Part shown: piece by piece, positions 26,227-37,024 of the stretch
Layout of the letters: the number at the start of each line of letters is the position of its first letter
How positions within the stretch are numbered: position 1 is the first letter of the stretch
Origin: Sphingomonas populi
Lineage (GTDB): Bacteria > Pseudomonadota > Alphaproteobacteria > Sphingomonadales > Sphingomonadaceae
Reading direction: 5' to 3'
Assembly: GCF_004208535.1 (NCBI RefSeq)
Contig: NZ_SGIS01000002.1
Span: 124,001 to 188,000, forward strand
DNA length: 64,000 nucleotides
Notes under the pieces: generated by a model
Database searches by the model: none
What the model saw: only the letters and a program-made list of their open reading frames with translations
What the model was told of the DNA's origin: nothing
Program-made: the position numbers and the translations under genes

Positions 26227-26254
26227 TTGCCCCGCCGCCGATCCTTGCTATAGA
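26227..26254 (+). promoter_or_regulatory. sigma-70 promoter of tRNA-Leu
   Basis: TTGCCC (26227-26232), a 16-base spacer and TATAGA (26249-26254). Transcription would begin about 20 bases before the mature tRNA 5' end. Confidence 0.5.
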
Positions 26255-26281
26255 CGCCCCCCACACCCGACGGTGTCCTGT

Positions 26282-26366
26282 GCGGGCGTGGCGGAACTGG
26301 TAGACGCAGCAGGTTTAGGTCCTGCCATCGCAAGATGTGGGGGTTCGAGTCCCTTCGCCCGCACCA
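26282..26366 (+). tRNA. tRNA-Leu (anticodon TAG)
   Basis: This 85-base class II tRNA has acceptor arms GCGGGCG and CGCCCGC, an anticodon stem GCAGG/CCTGC around loop TTTAGGT (anticodon TAG), a long variable arm and the T-loop GTTCGAGTC. The 3' CCA is encoded at 26364-26366. It reads CUA and probably other CUN codons. Confidence 0.95.
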
Positions 26367-26425
26367 GTCGCCGCCGCATGCAGGGGCGCCGCGATTCTGA
26401 TTCGTGAAGAGGCCTGAGAAGACCC

Positions 26426-28069
26426 ATGCAGACTGTCGAGACGCTCAACGAGGGGCTCAAGCGCGCCTACACCCTGACCATCACGGCCGCCGAGATCGAT
26501 TCGAAAGTCGATGCCGAGCTGAAGCGCGTCGCGCCGCAGATCAAAATGCCCGGGTTCCGCCCCGGCAAGGTGCCCGCCAATCTCGTCCGCAAGATGCATG
26601 GCCCGGCGCTGACTCAGGACGCGCTCAACTCGGCGATCCAGGAAGGCATCCAGACGCTGATCGCCGAACAGCGGCTGCGTCCGGCGATCCAGCCGTCGGT
26701 CGCGCTCGATGAAGGTTTCGAGATTGGCAAGGATGCCGAGGTCAAGGTTTCGCTCGAAGTCCTGCCCGACGTGCCCACGCCCGCGATCGACGGCCTCAAG
26801 CTTGAGCGCCTGACGGTGCCGGCCGGTGACGCCGAAGTCGATGCGCAGGTCGCCAAGTTCGCCGAGCAGCAGAAGAAGTGGGACGACGCCGCCGAGGACC
26901 ATGAAGCCGCGCAGGGCGATCTCGTCACCGTCGATTTCGTCGGCAAGACCGCCGATGGCGTCGCCTTCGATGGCGGCACCGGCACCGACATGGGCGTCGA
27001 GATCGGCTCGGGCCGCCTGATCCCCGGCTTCGAGGACCAGCTTGTCGGCGTGAAGATCGGTGAAGAGCGCGTTCTCAACGTGACCTTCCCGGCGGATTAC
27101 CCGGCCGAGAACCTCGCCGGCCAGCCCGCCACGTTCGAGATCACCGCGACCAAGGTGCAGACCCCGGGCGAGACCGTCATCGACGACACGCTCGCCACGT
27201 CGCTCGGCCTCGAGAGCCTCGAACAGCTCAAGGGCTTGCTCAAGGGCCAGATCGAGCAGGAGCTCAACGGCCTCACCCGCACCCACATGAAGCGCAAGCT
27301 GCTCGATCAGCTCGCCGAGGGCCATGATTTCGAAGTGCCGCCGACGATGGTCGAGGCCGAGTTCGACCAGATCTGGCAGCAGCTCCAGCACGAAGCGACT
27401 CACGAGGCCGATCCGGCCGCCGCGCTCGAAGAGATGGAGAAAGAGCGCGACGATTACCGCAAGATCGCCGAGCGGCGCGTTCGCCTCGGCCTGCTCCTGT
27501 CGGAGATCGGCCAGGCCAACGGCGTCGAAGTGACTCAGGTCGAGATGAACCGGCTGATCGCGCAGGCCGCCCAGCAGTATAACGCGGACGATCGTCAGCG
27601 TTTCCTCCAGTACATCCAGCAGGAGCCGATGGCGGCAGCCCAACTCCGCGCGCCGCTGTACGAGGACAAGGTTGTCGATTTCCTGTTCGAGAAGGCCGAG
27701 ATCACCGATCGCGAAGTGACGCGCGAAGAGCTTCAGGAAGCGATCGAGAGCGAAGACGGCTTCGCCAGCGGCACGCATGTCCACGAGCATCACGATCACG
27801 ACCATGATGAGCATGACCACGAAGGCCATGACCACGATCACGCTCACGGCGACGATCATGACCATGCCGACGAGACCGAGCTGAAGGCCGATGATTCGGC
27901 CGAGCCGGCCCCGGCCGAAGCGACCGCCGAGGAGCCGGTGAAGAAGGCTGCGACCAAGAAGCCAGCCGCCAAGAAGGCTGCGCCGAAGGCCGAAGCCGAA
28001 GCGGGCGAAGCCACCGCCGAGCCCAAGAAGCCGGCCAAGAAGGCCGCCGCCAAGAAGACCGAGGCCTGA
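26426..28069 (+). CDS. tig: trigger factor with His-rich and Lys/Ala-rich C-terminal extension
   Basis: Trigger factor is the ribosome-bound chaperone and prolyl isomerase that meets nascent chains. The 547-residue protein has the ribosome-binding signature (GFRPGKVP near 47-54), a PPIase domain with GDLVTVDFVGK and FEDQLVG, and the C-terminal chaperone arms up to about residue 445. Beyond that is a 98-residue extension: residues 451-480 hold 14 histidines alternating with Asp/Glu, followed by an alternating Lys/Pro/Ala tail like histone H1. The usual length is 430-450. It precedes the GT2, clpP and clpX genes, and GAGAAGA precedes the ATG. Confidence 0.95.
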   Translation: MQTVETLNEGLKRAYTLTITAAEIDSKVDAELKRVAPQIKMPGFRPGKVPANLVRKMHGPALTQDALNSAIQEGIQTLIAEQRLRPAIQPSVALDEGFEIGKDAEVKVSLEVLPDVPTPAIDGLKLERLTVPAGDAEVDAQVAKFAEQQKKWDDAAEDHEAAQGDLVTVDFVGKTADGVAFDGGTGTDMGVEIGSGRLIPGFEDQLVGVKIGEERVLNVTFPADYPAENLAGQPATFEITATKVQTPGETVIDDTLATSLGLESLEQLKGLLKGQIEQELNGLTRTHMKRKLLDQLAEGHDFEVPPTMVEAEFDQIWQQLQHEATHEADPAAALEEMEKERDDYRKIAERRVRLGLLLSEIGQANGVEVTQVEMNRLIAQAAQQYNADDRQRFLQYIQQEPMAAAQLRAPLYEDKVVDFLFEKAEITDREVTREELQEAIESEDGFASGTHVHEHHDHDHDEHDHEGHDHDHAHGDDHDHADETELKADDSAEPAPAEATAEEPVKKAATKKPAAKKAAPKAEAEAGEATAEPKKPAKKAAAKKTEA

Positions 28070-28078
28070 GCCGCACGA

Positions 28079-28106
28079 CCCCGCCGCGTGACCACACGCG
28101 GCGGGG
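28079..28106 (+). terminator. hairpin after tig
   Basis: CCCCGCCGCGTG (28079-28090) pairs with CACGCGGCGGGG (28095-28106), a perfect 12-bp stem with a 4-base loop, ten bases past the tig stop. Only TT follows, so it is a GC-strong terminator or 3' stabiliser. Confidence 0.65.
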
Positions 28107-28137
28107 TTGAGCAGCGTTGAGCGATTAGGGGCGGGAC

Positions 28138-29079
28138 TTGTCAGAACCACGCATCGCCGTCCTGCTCCCCTGCTATAACGAGGAAGCCGCGATCGCCGCG
28201 ACGGTGGCGGGGTTCCGCGCCGCGCTGCCCGGCGCCGACATATACGTGTACGACAACAACAGCCGCGACCGCACAGTCGAGGTCGCGCGCGCCGCCGGCG
28301 CGATCGTCCGCACCGAGCGCATTCAGGGCAAGGGCGCGGTCGTGCGCCGCATGTTCGCCGATGTCGATGCCGACGTCTATGTCATGGCCGATGGCGACGC
28401 GACGTATGACGCCGCCTCGGCGCCGGCGATGGTCGCCCGCGTGCTCGACGAACAGCTCGACATGATCGTCGGCGCGCGCATCACCCAGATCGACGCGGCC
28501 TATCGGCGCGGCCACCGCTTCGGCAATGCGGTGCTGACCGGCATGCTCGCGCGGCTGTTCGGGCGCAGCTTCACCGATATCCTGTCAGGCTACCGGGTGT
28601 TCTCACGCCGCTTCGTCAAGAGCTTCCCGGTGCTGTCGGCGGGGTTCGAGATCGAGACCGAGATCAGCGTCCACGCACTCGAACTGCGCATGCCGGTCGC
28701 CGAGGTCGCGACACCCTATTACGAGCGGCCGGAAGGGTCCGCCTCCAAGCTCAGCACCTATCGCGACGGCTTCCGCATCCTGCGCACCATCGTCCAGCTC
28801 TACCGGATCGAGCGCCCCGTGCTGTTCTTCGGCGCGATCGGTGTGGCGCTGGCGCTGATCGGCGTGCTGCTCGCGGTGCCGCTGGTCATCACCTACATGC
28901 ACACGCATCTCGTGCCGCGCCTGCCCACGGCAGTAATGGTGACCGGCCTGATGATCCTCGCGGCGCTCTGCCTGTTCGCCGGGCTGATCCTCGACACGGT
29001 GGTGCGCGGCCGCCGTGAGATGCGCCGGCTCGCCTATCTCTCGCACCGCGCGCCGGGCGTGGAACGCCGCGAGGGTTAG
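28138..29079 (+). CDS. family 2 glycosyltransferase with two C-terminal TM helices
   Basis: This 313-residue GT-A enzyme resembles dolichyl/undecaprenyl-phosphate sugar synthases. VLLPCYNEE, IYVYDNNSRD and the metal-binding MADGDATYD (DxD-like) are visible, and DILSGYRVFSRRF is typical of the group. Two membrane helices lie near residues 239-262 and 275-297. It probably moves a sugar to a lipid carrier at the inner membrane; donor and acceptor are unknown. The TTG start at 28138 is preceded by GGGGCGGGA. It sits between tig and clpP. Confidence 0.85.
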   Translation: MSEPRIAVLLPCYNEEAAIAATVAGFRAALPGADIYVYDNNSRDRTVEVARAAGAIVRTERIQGKGAVVRRMFADVDADVYVMADGDATYDAASAPAMVARVLDEQLDMIVGARITQIDAAYRRGHRFGNAVLTGMLARLFGRSFTDILSGYRVFSRRFVKSFPVLSAGFEIETEISVHALELRMPVAEVATPYYERPEGSASKLSTYRDGFRILRTIVQLYRIERPVLFFGAIGVALALIGVLLAVPLVITYMHTHLVPRLPTAVMVTGLMILAALCLFAGLILDTVVRGRREMRRLAYLSHRAPGVERREG

Positions 29080-29106
29080 CGGATCGCGCCAACCGCGCGA
29101 GGCGCA

Positions 29107-29135
29107 CTTGCCAAGTCCCGACGGAGTGCCGATGT
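29107..29135 (+). promoter_or_regulatory. possible RpoH-type promoter of clpP
   Basis: CTTG (29107-29110), 18 bases, then CCGATGT (29129-29135) roughly fits alphaproteobacterial heat-shock promoters (CTTG with a CCxxAT-like -10). It ends 37 bases before the clpP ATG. Weak visual match. Confidence 0.3.
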
Positions 29136-29172
29136 AGGCGACCGCAAGGGCATAAAGGACGTACAGATCATC

Positions 29173-29892
29173 ATGCGCAACCCGTTCGACACCGGCGATT
29201 TCATGGCTCCCCTCAGCGCGGCCGGGCTTGTCGCCCCCGGATATCAGGGCCAGCCGACCCAGGCCGGCCTCGTTCCCATCGTCATCGAGCAATCGAACCG
29301 CGGCGAGCGCAGCTTCGACATCTATTCGCGGCTGCTGCGCGAGCGGATCATCTTCGTGACCGGCGGGGTCGAGGATCACATGGCCTCGGTCATCACCGCC
29401 CAGCTTCTGTTCCTTGAGTCGGAGAACCCGAAGAAGGACATCTTCATGTACATCAACTCGCCGGGCGGTGTCGTCACGGCGGGCATGGCGATCCATGACA
29501 CGATGCAGTACATCCGGCCGCGCGTCGGCACGGTCTGCATCGGGCAGGCGGCGTCGATGGGCAGCTTCCTGCTGTCGGCGGGCGAGCCGGGGATGCGCGT
29601 GGCGCTGACCAACTCGCGGATCATGATCCACCAGCCCTCGGGCGGTGCGCAGGGCATGGCCAGCGACATCGAGATCCAGGCGCGCGAGATTCTGCGGATG
29701 CGCCATTTCCTCAACTCGCTCTACGCCAAATACACTGGCAAGACGCTGGAGGAGATCGAGAAGTCGATGGACCGCGACAATTTCATGTCGGCGGACGAGG
29801 CGAAGACGTTCGGGCTGATCGATCAGGTGTTCGATAAGCGCCCAGCGATCGCCGAAGACGGCAGCACTCCGCCGGCGCTGCCCGCCGTCTGA
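29173..29892 (+). CDS. clpP: ATP-dependent Clp protease proteolytic subunit
   Basis: ClpP forms the tetradecameric serine-protease chamber used with ClpX or ClpA. The 239-residue protein has the catalytic triad S128 (GQAASMGS), H153 (MIHQPSGG) and D202. An N-terminal extension of about 30 residues before VPIVIEQ is longer than in E. coli but common in sphingomonads. It is followed by clpX after 244 bases, the standard alphaproteobacterial order. Confidence 0.96.
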   Translation: MRNPFDTGDFMAPLSAAGLVAPGYQGQPTQAGLVPIVIEQSNRGERSFDIYSRLLRERIIFVTGGVEDHMASVITAQLLFLESENPKKDIFMYINSPGGVVTAGMAIHDTMQYIRPRVGTVCIGQAASMGSFLLSAGEPGMRVALTNSRIMIHQPSGGAQGMASDIEIQAREILRMRHFLNSLYAKYTGKTLEEIEKSMDRDNFMSADEAKTFGLIDQVFDKRPAIAEDGSTPPALPAV

Positions 29893-30062
29893 GGCCATGT
29901 TCGGGGGAGCGCCCCGTCGCCGGTCTACGGCGGTGGGGGGGCTTCCTTCGTCCGGGATATGACCGACCTGACAGGCGGTGCCGCGCCGCTTGTTACGCCG
30001 CAAACTGTGCCCATATCACCGCTCATCAGGCCGTAACCGCCGGGCTGAAGCGATATTCGGCA

Positions 30063-30092
30063 TTGCCCGATAGCCAGAAACGCGCCTAGTCT
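30063..30092 (+). promoter_or_regulatory. candidate sigma-70 promoter of clpX
   Basis: TTGCCC (30063-30068), 18-base spacer and TAGTCT (30087-30092) would give a 5' leader of about 38 bases before the clpX ATG at 30137. The 244-base clpP-clpX gap is otherwise empty. Confidence 0.35.
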
Positions 30093-30136
30093 GTTATGCT
30101 TTCGTCCCCACAAGGGGCATTGGGACACGAGATTTT

Positions 30137-31405
<1,269 letters not shown>

Positions 31406-31415
31406 CCGTATGGAG

Positions 31416-31445
31416 AGGCGGCGGGGCTTTGAAGTTCCGCCGCCT
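31416..31445. terminator. hairpin between clpX and the PH-domain gene
   Basis: AGGCGGCGG (31416-31424) and CCGCCGCCT (31437-31445) flank a 12-base loop. It lies in the 50-base gap between convergent genes and can serve both strands. Confidence 0.55.
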
Positions 31446-31455
31446 GCTCGCTTGC

Positions 31456-31995
31456 CTATTTTGACGTCGTTCGTTGGATGAGTTGGTAAACGGATCTGGC
31501 GTTTTCGATTTGCTGAAATTGCGGAGTCGCATCAAAGGCGGGCGACCAAGTCCCAAACCCGTTGTTTACGAAGAAAGACTGCGCCGCGCCGAACCGGATC
31601 GAGCCGGTTCCGTTTGTCTTCTCTTGCAATTCAAGTGCCGGTAGGCGCGCAAGATCAAGTGACTTGATCGAACTCGACCAGCCGGATCGGGAGATCAGGA
31701 TGCGTTGATCGGTTACCGCATAGGTGATCGACCGGCGGACTGCGATATCGACAAGAAATCTGCCGACAATGACGTAGACGCCCATCACCAAGAATGGAAT
31801 TCCGAAGAGCTTGAACTCAAGTGGAGCGTCGGTTGTCCAAACTTGAATATTCCAAAATAGCGCGAAGCCGCCCCAGAAGAGGCTGAAAGGGATCAAAAAA
31901 ATCTCGACCGGTCGTAGAATCAGTCCGGTGCCGGGGGAGCCTGTCCACACGATCTTTTCACCCGGCAATAGGTGATTTGAAATTGTATTGCTCAT
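31456..31995 (-). CDS. PH-domain-like membrane protein (bPH2/YdbS type)
   Basis: This 179-residue protein begins MSNTISNHLLPGEKIVWTGS, has two membrane helices near residues 30-50 and 60-85, and then a bacterial PH domain (ITYAVTDQRILISRSG, IRFGAAQSFF). Proteins of this type are widespread and mostly uncharacterised; some are linked to membrane or surface stress. The start at 31995 has a strong AGGGGGAG. Composition is noticeably less GC-rich than clpX and lon, suggesting a more recent arrival. It is convergent with clpX. Confidence 0.75.
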   Translation of the reverse strand: MSNTISNHLLPGEKIVWTGSPGTGLILRPVEIFLIPFSLFWGGFALFWNIQVWTTDAPLEFKLFGIPFLVMGVYVIVGRFLVDIAVRRSITYAVTDQRILISRSGWSSSIKSLDLARLPALELQEKTNGTGSIRFGAAQSFFVNNGFGTWSPAFDATPQFQQIENARSVYQLIQRTTSK

Positions 31996-32047
31996 AATTC
32001 TCCCCCTGAGCCTACTTGTGTGTAACGAGACCAACTAGGCCCCGACC

Positions 32048-33760
32048 TCACCGCGCCTTCTGCGCATCCCGCCACGCCTGAAACGCCTCCAGCGCCGCCG
32101 AACGGCGCAACACCCGAGCATCGGGATCGATCACGACATGCGCGCCCGCCGGCGCTGCGATCCGCCCGGTGCCGTCCGCCATTGCCAGCCTTACCGACCG
32201 GTCGCCGATCTGCACCGTCACCGGCATCGGGAAGACGCGCCCGCCCGGCGCCACCCAATGCAGGTTCAGCGTCCCGCCGCTCCGCTCGCTCAACAGATCG
32301 GGTAGCCCGGCCTGGCGCAGATAGACGTCGAAGAACCAGCCATAATCCTTGCCGGTCACCCGCGCGACGATCGCCTGATAGCCAGCGCTGGTCAGGAAAT
32401 GCGGTGCGAAATTGCCCGGCCGGGGATCGCTGCGCCCGTACACTGCCAGCCGAGTCACCTCTCGAAACGCGCGGTCACCGATCAGCCAGCGCAGGGTGTG
32501 GAGCATCCACGAACCCTTGTAATAAATGTCCTGCCCCGGCCCGCCGCGATCGACGCGGTAAACATCCTCTTCGGTGCGGGAGGCACCCGACACCATAGGG
32601 CGCAGATTGGTGATCTTGTTGCGCTCGTCGTCGAGCATCGTCGCGTAGCGGGCATCGCCCTCGCGCCACCGCCCGTAGAACGGCTGCATGTAGGTGGCAT
32701 AGCCCTCGTGCAGCCAGAAATCGTCCCAGTCGCGGGCGGAGAGTTGGTTGCCGAACCATTCGTGCGCGAATTCATGCTGGAACAGCCAGTCGAACCCCTC
32801 GGGCGCCTTGGCATAGCCATTGCCGTAGGCGTTGATGGTCTGGTGCTCCATGCCCTTGTGCGGCGTCTCGACCACGCCGAGCTTCTCGTCACCGAACGGA
32901 TAGGGGCCGATCTCGCTCTCGAAGAAATCGAGCGTCGGCGCGAACTCGGCGAACAGCCCGCGCGCCTGTGCGTCTTCACCGGGCAGATACCAGTAGAACA
33001 ACGGGATCATGTTGCCGAACCGGCTTTTGTAGCTGCCCGACAGTTGCTCATACGGCCCGATGTTGAGCGCGATGCCATAGGTGTTGGGGTGTTTGACTCG
33101 CCAATTCCAGGTCGTGCGCCCGTCGGCGAGCGTATCGACGCCGAGCAATTTTCCGTTGGAGGGCGCCTTCAGGCCAGCCGGCACGGTGATGTGCAGCGTC
33201 GCCGCGCCGGGCCGTCCGGTCGGGAAATCGAGGCACGGCCAGAACAGGTCGCAGCCATAGCCCTCGGCGGTGGTCGCCACCCACGGGCGGCCATCGGGGG
33301 TCTTGGCCCAGACGAAGCCATCGTCCCACGGCGCCTTCACCGCGACATGCGGCGTGCCGGCGTACGTGATACGCGCGACCACGCGCCCGCCCGCCACGAG
33401 GGGATGCGGCAGCGTGATGGCCAGCTTGCCGTCCGGGTTGGCCCATGCGCTCGCCGGCAGCGCCACGCCGTCGATCGCGATGTCGCGCACCGGCAGGTTG
33501 CGGTCGAGATCGACCAGCAGCCGCGTAAGCGGCGCGCGCGCGGTGAAGGTCAGCGTCGCCACGCCGGCGATGCGTTCCTCTGCGGGAAACACCTCGAAGC
33601 GCAGATCGGCTGCCTCGAACGAAAGCTTTGCCTGGTCGGGATCGACCGGCCCGCCTGATCGCGCGGTCTGCGGCGTCAGCGCCGGCTCGCCGGGGCCGGG
33701 CAGGTCGGCGGCGCCGAGCAGCAGCGCGGCGAGCGGCAAAACCGCTGTACAAACCCTCAT
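32048..33760 (-). CDS. secreted M1 family metallopeptidase
   Basis: This 570-residue zinc aminopeptidase-like enzyme has a signal peptide (MRVCTAVLPLAALLLGAA). The beta-rich N-terminal domain is followed by the exopeptidase motif as GMEHQ and by the zinc site H329-E330-F-A-H333 with E352 in LHEGYATY (HExxH-x18-E). After that come helical C-terminal regions. The usual GAMEN is GMEHQ, seen in the M1 branch related to leukotriene A4 hydrolase-like or cold-active peptidases. The start is the ATG at 33760; the enormous open frame upstream is antisense to lon. Confidence 0.9.
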   Translation of the reverse strand: MRVCTAVLPLAALLLGAADLPGPGEPALTPQTARSGGPVDPDQAKLSFEAADLRFEVFPAEERIAGVATLTFTARAPLTRLLVDLDRNLPVRDIAIDGVALPASAWANPDGKLAITLPHPLVAGGRVVARITYAGTPHVAVKAPWDDGFVWAKTPDGRPWVATTAEGYGCDLFWPCLDFPTGRPGAATLHITVPAGLKAPSNGKLLGVDTLADGRTTWNWRVKHPNTYGIALNIGPYEQLSGSYKSRFGNMIPLFYWYLPGEDAQARGLFAEFAPTLDFFESEIGPYPFGDEKLGVVETPHKGMEHQTINAYGNGYAKAPEGFDWLFQHEFAHEWFGNQLSARDWDDFWLHEGYATYMQPFYGRWREGDARYATMLDDERNKITNLRPMVSGASRTEEDVYRVDRGGPGQDIYYKGSWMLHTLRWLIGDRAFREVTRLAVYGRSDPRPGNFAPHFLTSAGYQAIVARVTGKDYGWFFDVYLRQAGLPDLLSERSGGTLNLHWVAPGGRVFPMPVTVQIGDRSVRLAMADGTGRIAAPAGAHVVIDPDARVLRRSAALEAFQAWRDAQKAR

Positions 33761-33784
33761 GCCGCGACGATCGGAGAACGACGA

Positions 33785-33814
33785 TTGATGGAAGCGCTCT
33801 GCGCACCATATAAG
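33785..33814 (+). promoter_or_regulatory. promoter of lon
   Basis: TTGATG (33785-33790), 18-base spacer, TATAAG (33809-33814), giving a leader of about 33 bases before the lon ATG. Close to the sigma-70 consensus; heat-shock sigma control is also possible. Confidence 0.45.
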
Positions 33815-33853
33815 GAAGAACAAGGCGCGTCGCTTGCGCCCCTCGGAGTGTTC

Positions 33854-36280
33854 ATGACCCAAATCTACCCTGTGCTGCCGCTGCGCGATATCGTTGTGTT
33901 CCCGCATATGATCGTGCCGCTGTTCGTGGGTCGCGACAAGTCGGTCGCTGCGCTGGAAGCGGCGATGGCTGCCGACAAGGAAATTTTCCTCGTCGCGCAG
34001 CTCGATCCGGCTGAGGACGATCCCGACCGCGACGATCTCTACGACATCGGCGTCACCGCCACCGTCCTGCAATTGCTCAAGCTGCCCGATGGCACGGTGC
34101 GCGTGCTGGTCGAAGGCAAGAAGCGCGCGAAGTTCACCGATCTCGACACCGCCGAGGGCCATCTGACCGCGTCGGTCGAGCTGGTGGAAGGTGCTGAGGG
34201 CGAAGAGGATCTCGACGCCGCCAGCAAGCAGGTCGCGCACGAAATCGCCGCGCTGATGCGTTCGGTGGTCGATCAGTTCGAAAATTACGCCAAGCTCAAC
34301 CGCAAGCTGCCGGCGGAAACCGCGGTGCAACTCGGCGAGATCGAGGAGCCGAGCCGGCTCGCCGATTCGGTCGCCGCCAACATTTCGGTCAAGGTGTCGG
34401 ACAAGCAGGCGCTGCTGGTCGAGACCGATCCGGGCAAGCGGCTCGAAATGGTCTATGCCTTCATGGAGGGCGAACTCGGCGTTCTGCAGGTCGAGAAGAA
34501 GATCAAGAGCCGGGTCAAGCGCCAGATGGAGAAGACCCAGCGCGAATATTACCTCAACGAGCAGTTGAAGGCGATCCAGCGCGAGCTCGGCAATGAAGGC
34601 GAGGAAGGCGAGGGCGACGAAATCGCCGAGCTGACCCAGAAGATCGCCACGCTCAAGCTCTCCAAGGAAGCGCGCAGCAAGGCGACCGCCGAGCTCAAGA
34701 AAATGAAGACGATGGCGCCGATGTCCGCCGAGGCGACCGTCGTGCGCAACTATCTCGACGTGCTGCTCGGCCTGCCGTGGGGCAAGAAGTCGAAGATCAA
34801 GCGCGACATTTCGGCGGCGCAGGCGGTGCTCGATGAGGACCATTATGCGCTCGAGAAGGTCAAGGACCGGATCATCGAATATCTCGCGGTGCAAGCGCGC
34901 ACCAACAAGCTGAAGGGGCCGATCCTGTGCCTCGTCGGCCCGCCCGGCGTCGGCAAGACCAGCCTCGGCAAGTCGATCGCCAAGGCGACGGGGCGTGAGT
35001 TCATTCGCCAATCTTTGGGCGGTGTGCGCGATGAAGCTGAAATTCGCGGCCACCGGCGCACCTATATCGGCTCGCTGCCGGGCAAGATCGTCACCAATCT
35101 CAAGAAGGCCGGCACCAGCAACCCGCTGTTCCTGCTCGACGAGATCGACAAGCTCGGCCAGGATTTCCGCGGCGATCCGGCCTCGGCGCTCCTCGAAGTG
35201 CTCGATCCCGAGCAGAACGCGAAGTTCCAGGATCATTACCTCGAAGTCGATATCGACCTCTCGGATGTGATGTTCGTGACGACGGCGAACACGCTCAACC
35301 TGCCGCAGCCGCTGCTCGACCGCATGGAGATCATCCGGCTGGAGGGGTATACCGAGGACGAGAAGGTCGAGATCGCTCAGCGCCACCTGATCGCCAAGCA
35401 GATCGAGGTGCATGGCCTCAAGCCGGGTGAGTTCACGCTCACCACCGAGGGGCTGCGCGCGCTGATCCAATATTACACGCGCGAGGCGGGCGTCCGCACG
35501 CTGGAACGCGAGATCGCAAGGCTCGCGCGCAAGGCGCTGCGCCGCATTCTCGAAGGCAAGGACGTGACCGTCACGATCACGCCCGACAACATCGGGGATT
35601 TCGCGGGTGTGAAGAAATATCGCCACGGCCTCGGCGAAGAGGAGAATCAGATCGGTGCGGTTACCGGCCTCGCCTGGACCGAAGTCGGCGGCGAATTGCT
35701 GACCATCGAGAGCGTCACCGTGCCCGGCAAGGGCGCTGCCAAGGTGACCGGCAAGCTCGGCGACGTGATGAAGGAATCGATCGAGACCGCCTACAGCTTC
35801 GTCAAGGCGCGCTCGCCGAGCTATGGCATCAAGCCCAGCCTGTTCGCGCGCAAGGACATCCACATCCATCTGCCCGAGGGCGCGGTGCCCAAGGATGGTC
35901 CGTCGGCGGGTGTGGGTATCGTCACCTCGATCGTCTCGACGCTGACCGGAGTTCCCGTCCGGCGCGAAGTGGCGATGACCGGCGAGGTGACGCTGCGCGG
36001 CCGCGTGCTGCCGATCGGCGGATTGAAGGAGAAGCTGCTCGCGGCGCTGCGCGGCGGCATCACCACGGTGCTGATCCCGCAGGAGAACGAGAAGGATCTT
36101 GCCGAGATTCCGGCGAACATCCGCGACGGCCTCAAGATCATTCCCGTCAGCCATGTCGATGAGGTGCTGCGCCTCGCGCTCACCGCGCCGATCGAGCCGA
36201 TCTCCTGGACCGAGGAAGATGATCTCGCCGCGCAGCCGCCAGCGGGTGTCGCCCCGATCGGCGGCGAACGTCGCCACTGA
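33854..36280 (+). CDS. lon: endopeptidase La (Lon protease)
   Basis: Lon is the main ATP-dependent protease for misfolded and regulatory proteins. The 808-residue protein has an N-terminal substrate domain starting [15 protein letters not shown], Walker [10 protein letters not shown], Walker [12 protein letters not shown] and the C-terminal serine-lysine dyad in PKDGPSAG and GGLKEKLL. The ATG at 33854 gives the family N-terminus; the upstream in-frame ATG at 33785 would overlap the promoter. hupB follows, as in many proteobacteria. Confidence 0.97.
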   Translation: MTQIYPVLPLRDIVVFPHMIVPLFVGRDKSVAALEAAMAADKEIFLVAQLDPAEDDPDRDDLYDIGVTATVLQLLKLPDGTVRVLVEGKKRAKFTDLDTAEGHLTASVELVEGAEGEEDLDAASKQVAHEIAALMRSVVDQFENYAKLNRKLPAETAVQLGEIEEPSRLADSVAANISVKVSDKQALLVETDPGKRLEMVYAFMEGELGVLQVEKKIKSRVKRQMEKTQREYYLNEQLKAIQRELGNEGEEGEGDEIAELTQKIATLKLSKEARSKATAELKKMKTMAPMSAEATVVRNYLDVLLGLPWGKKSKIKRDISAAQAVLDEDHYALEKVKDRIIEYLAVQARTNKLKGPILCLVGPPGVGKTSLGKSIAKATGREFIRQSLGGVRDEAEIRGHRRTYIGSLPGKIVTNLKKAGTSNPLFLLDEIDKLGQDFRGDPASALLEVLDPEQNAKFQDHYLEVDIDLSDVMFVTTANTLNLPQPLLDRMEIIRLEGYTEDEKVEIAQRHLIAKQIEVHGLKPGEFTLTTEGLRALIQYYTREAGVRTLEREIARLARKALRRILEGKDVTVTITPDNIGDFAGVKKYRHGLGEEENQIGAVTGLAWTEVGGELLTIESVTVPGKGAAKVTGKLGDVMKESIETAYSFVKARSPSYGIKPSLFARKDIHIHLPEGAVPKDGPSAGVGIVTSIVSTLTGVPVRREVAMTGEVTLRGRVLPIGGLKEKLLAALRGGITTVLIPQENEKDLAEIPANIRDGLKIIPVSHVDEVLRLALTAPIEPISWTEEDDLAAQPPAGVAPIGGERRH

Positions 36281-36285
36281 TCGTT

Positions 36286-36319
36286 AACGCGGCGGAAGGA
36301 CGAAATTCCGCCGCGTTTT
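36286..36319 (+). terminator. intrinsic terminator of lon
   Basis: AACGCGGCGGAA (36286-36297) and TTCCGCCGCGTT (36306-36317) form a perfect 12-bp stem that runs into TTTTA. It lies six bases after the lon stop. Confidence 0.85.
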
Positions 36320-36342
36320 AGCGAGGTTTATCGCATTTTGCT

Positions 36343-36371
36343 TTGACAGCCCCGGCCCGCCTGTCGTTACT
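36343..36371 (+). promoter_or_regulatory. promoter of hupB
   Basis: A perfect TTGACA (36343-36348), 17-base spacer and GTTACT (36366-36371), about 58 bases before the ATG. It follows the lon terminator, so hupB is independently transcribed. Confidence 0.55.
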
Positions 36372-36428
36372 GGAACACCGGCTTTCAAGCCGAGAATCAG
36401 TTTCCATTGTAACGGGGGTTCCGCGGGC

Positions 36429-36701
36429 ATGAACAAGCAGGAGTTGATCGGCACGGTTGCCGACGCATCCGGTCTCGGCAAGGGCGATGCGAGCAAGGCG
36501 GTCGAGGCGGTGTTCGACGCGATCTCCGAGGCGCTCAAAAAGGGCGATGAGGTTCGTCTGGTCGGTTTCGGGACGTTTTCGGTGAGCAAGCGCAAGGCGT
36601 CGACCGGCCGCAACCCGCGCACCGGCGAGCCGATGACGATCAAGGCATCGTCGCAGCCGAAGTTCAAGGCGGGCAAGGGCCTCAAGGATTCGGTGAACTG
36701 A
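36429..36701 (+). CDS. hupB: DNA-binding protein HU
   Basis: HU is a small histone-like dimer that bends and compacts DNA. The 90-residue protein starts MNKQELIGTVADASGLGKGD and contains the dimer core VGFGTFSVSKRKASTGRNP and the DNA-binding beta-arm with its conserved proline, RNPRTGEP. It follows lon with its own promoter and a hairpin terminator. Confidence 0.95.
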   Translation: MNKQELIGTVADASGLGKGDASKAVEAVFDAISEALKKGDEVRLVGFGTFSVSKRKASTGRNPRTGEPMTIKASSQPKFKAGKGLKDSVN

Positions 36702-36763
36702 CGATCCGAATCGGCTGGAGGGGCTGGACAAGCCCCGATGGCCTGTCTTAAGAGGCACGGAAC

Positions 36764-36790
36764 AGGGCGGCGACGAGCCGCCCTATTTCG
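36764..36790 (+). terminator. hairpin terminator of hupB
   Basis: AGGGCGGC (36764-36771), loop GACGA, GCCGCCCT (36777-36784), followed by ATTTCGTT. It lies between hupB and tRNA-Val. Confidence 0.65.
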
Positions 36791-36839
36791 TTGGCGAAAG
36801 CCAAATGAAGCATCGCGGTCCCACCGGGGCCAAGGCGAT

Positions 36840-36914
36840 GGGCGCGTAGCTCAGCGGTAGAGCACACCCTTCACACGGGTGGGGTCACAGGTTCAATCCC
36901 TGTCGCGCCCACCA
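36840..36914 (+). tRNA. tRNA-Val (anticodon CAC)
   Basis: This 75-base tRNA has acceptor arms GGGCGCG/CGCGCCC, D-stem GCTC/GAGC, anticodon stem CACCC/GGGTG with loop TTCACAC (anticodon CAC) and T-loop GGTTCAATCC. CCA is encoded at 36912-36914. It reads GUG codons. Confidence 0.95.
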
Positions 36915-36935
36915 TGCCCGACGGCATGGAATTCC

Positions 36936-37021
36936 GTCACCCCGGCGAAGGCCGGGGCCGCTAGATATCTTGGCGGAACGGGTGGTCCAAACACAGCGGC
37001 CCCGGCCTTCGCCGGGGCGAC
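36936..37021. repeat. paired inverted palindromic repeat, GC-rich family
   Basis: The arm at 36936-36962 and its inverse at 36995-37021 are near-perfect, each with an inner CCCCGGC/GCCGGGG hairpin. Layout and sequence match the element at 8192-8277, with an unrelated 32-base spacer. It lies between tRNA-Val and the convergent dioxygenase gene and ends three bases before its stop codon. Confidence 0.85.
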
Positions 37022-37024
37022 GCA

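Noticed and set aside
33761..36277. Open frame of over 800 codons on the minus strand opposite lon, continuous with the M1 peptidase
   Set aside because: It is antisense to lon throughout and has the His/Arg/Glu-rich shadow composition of GC-rich third positions. The M1 protein starts with a clear signal peptide at 33760.
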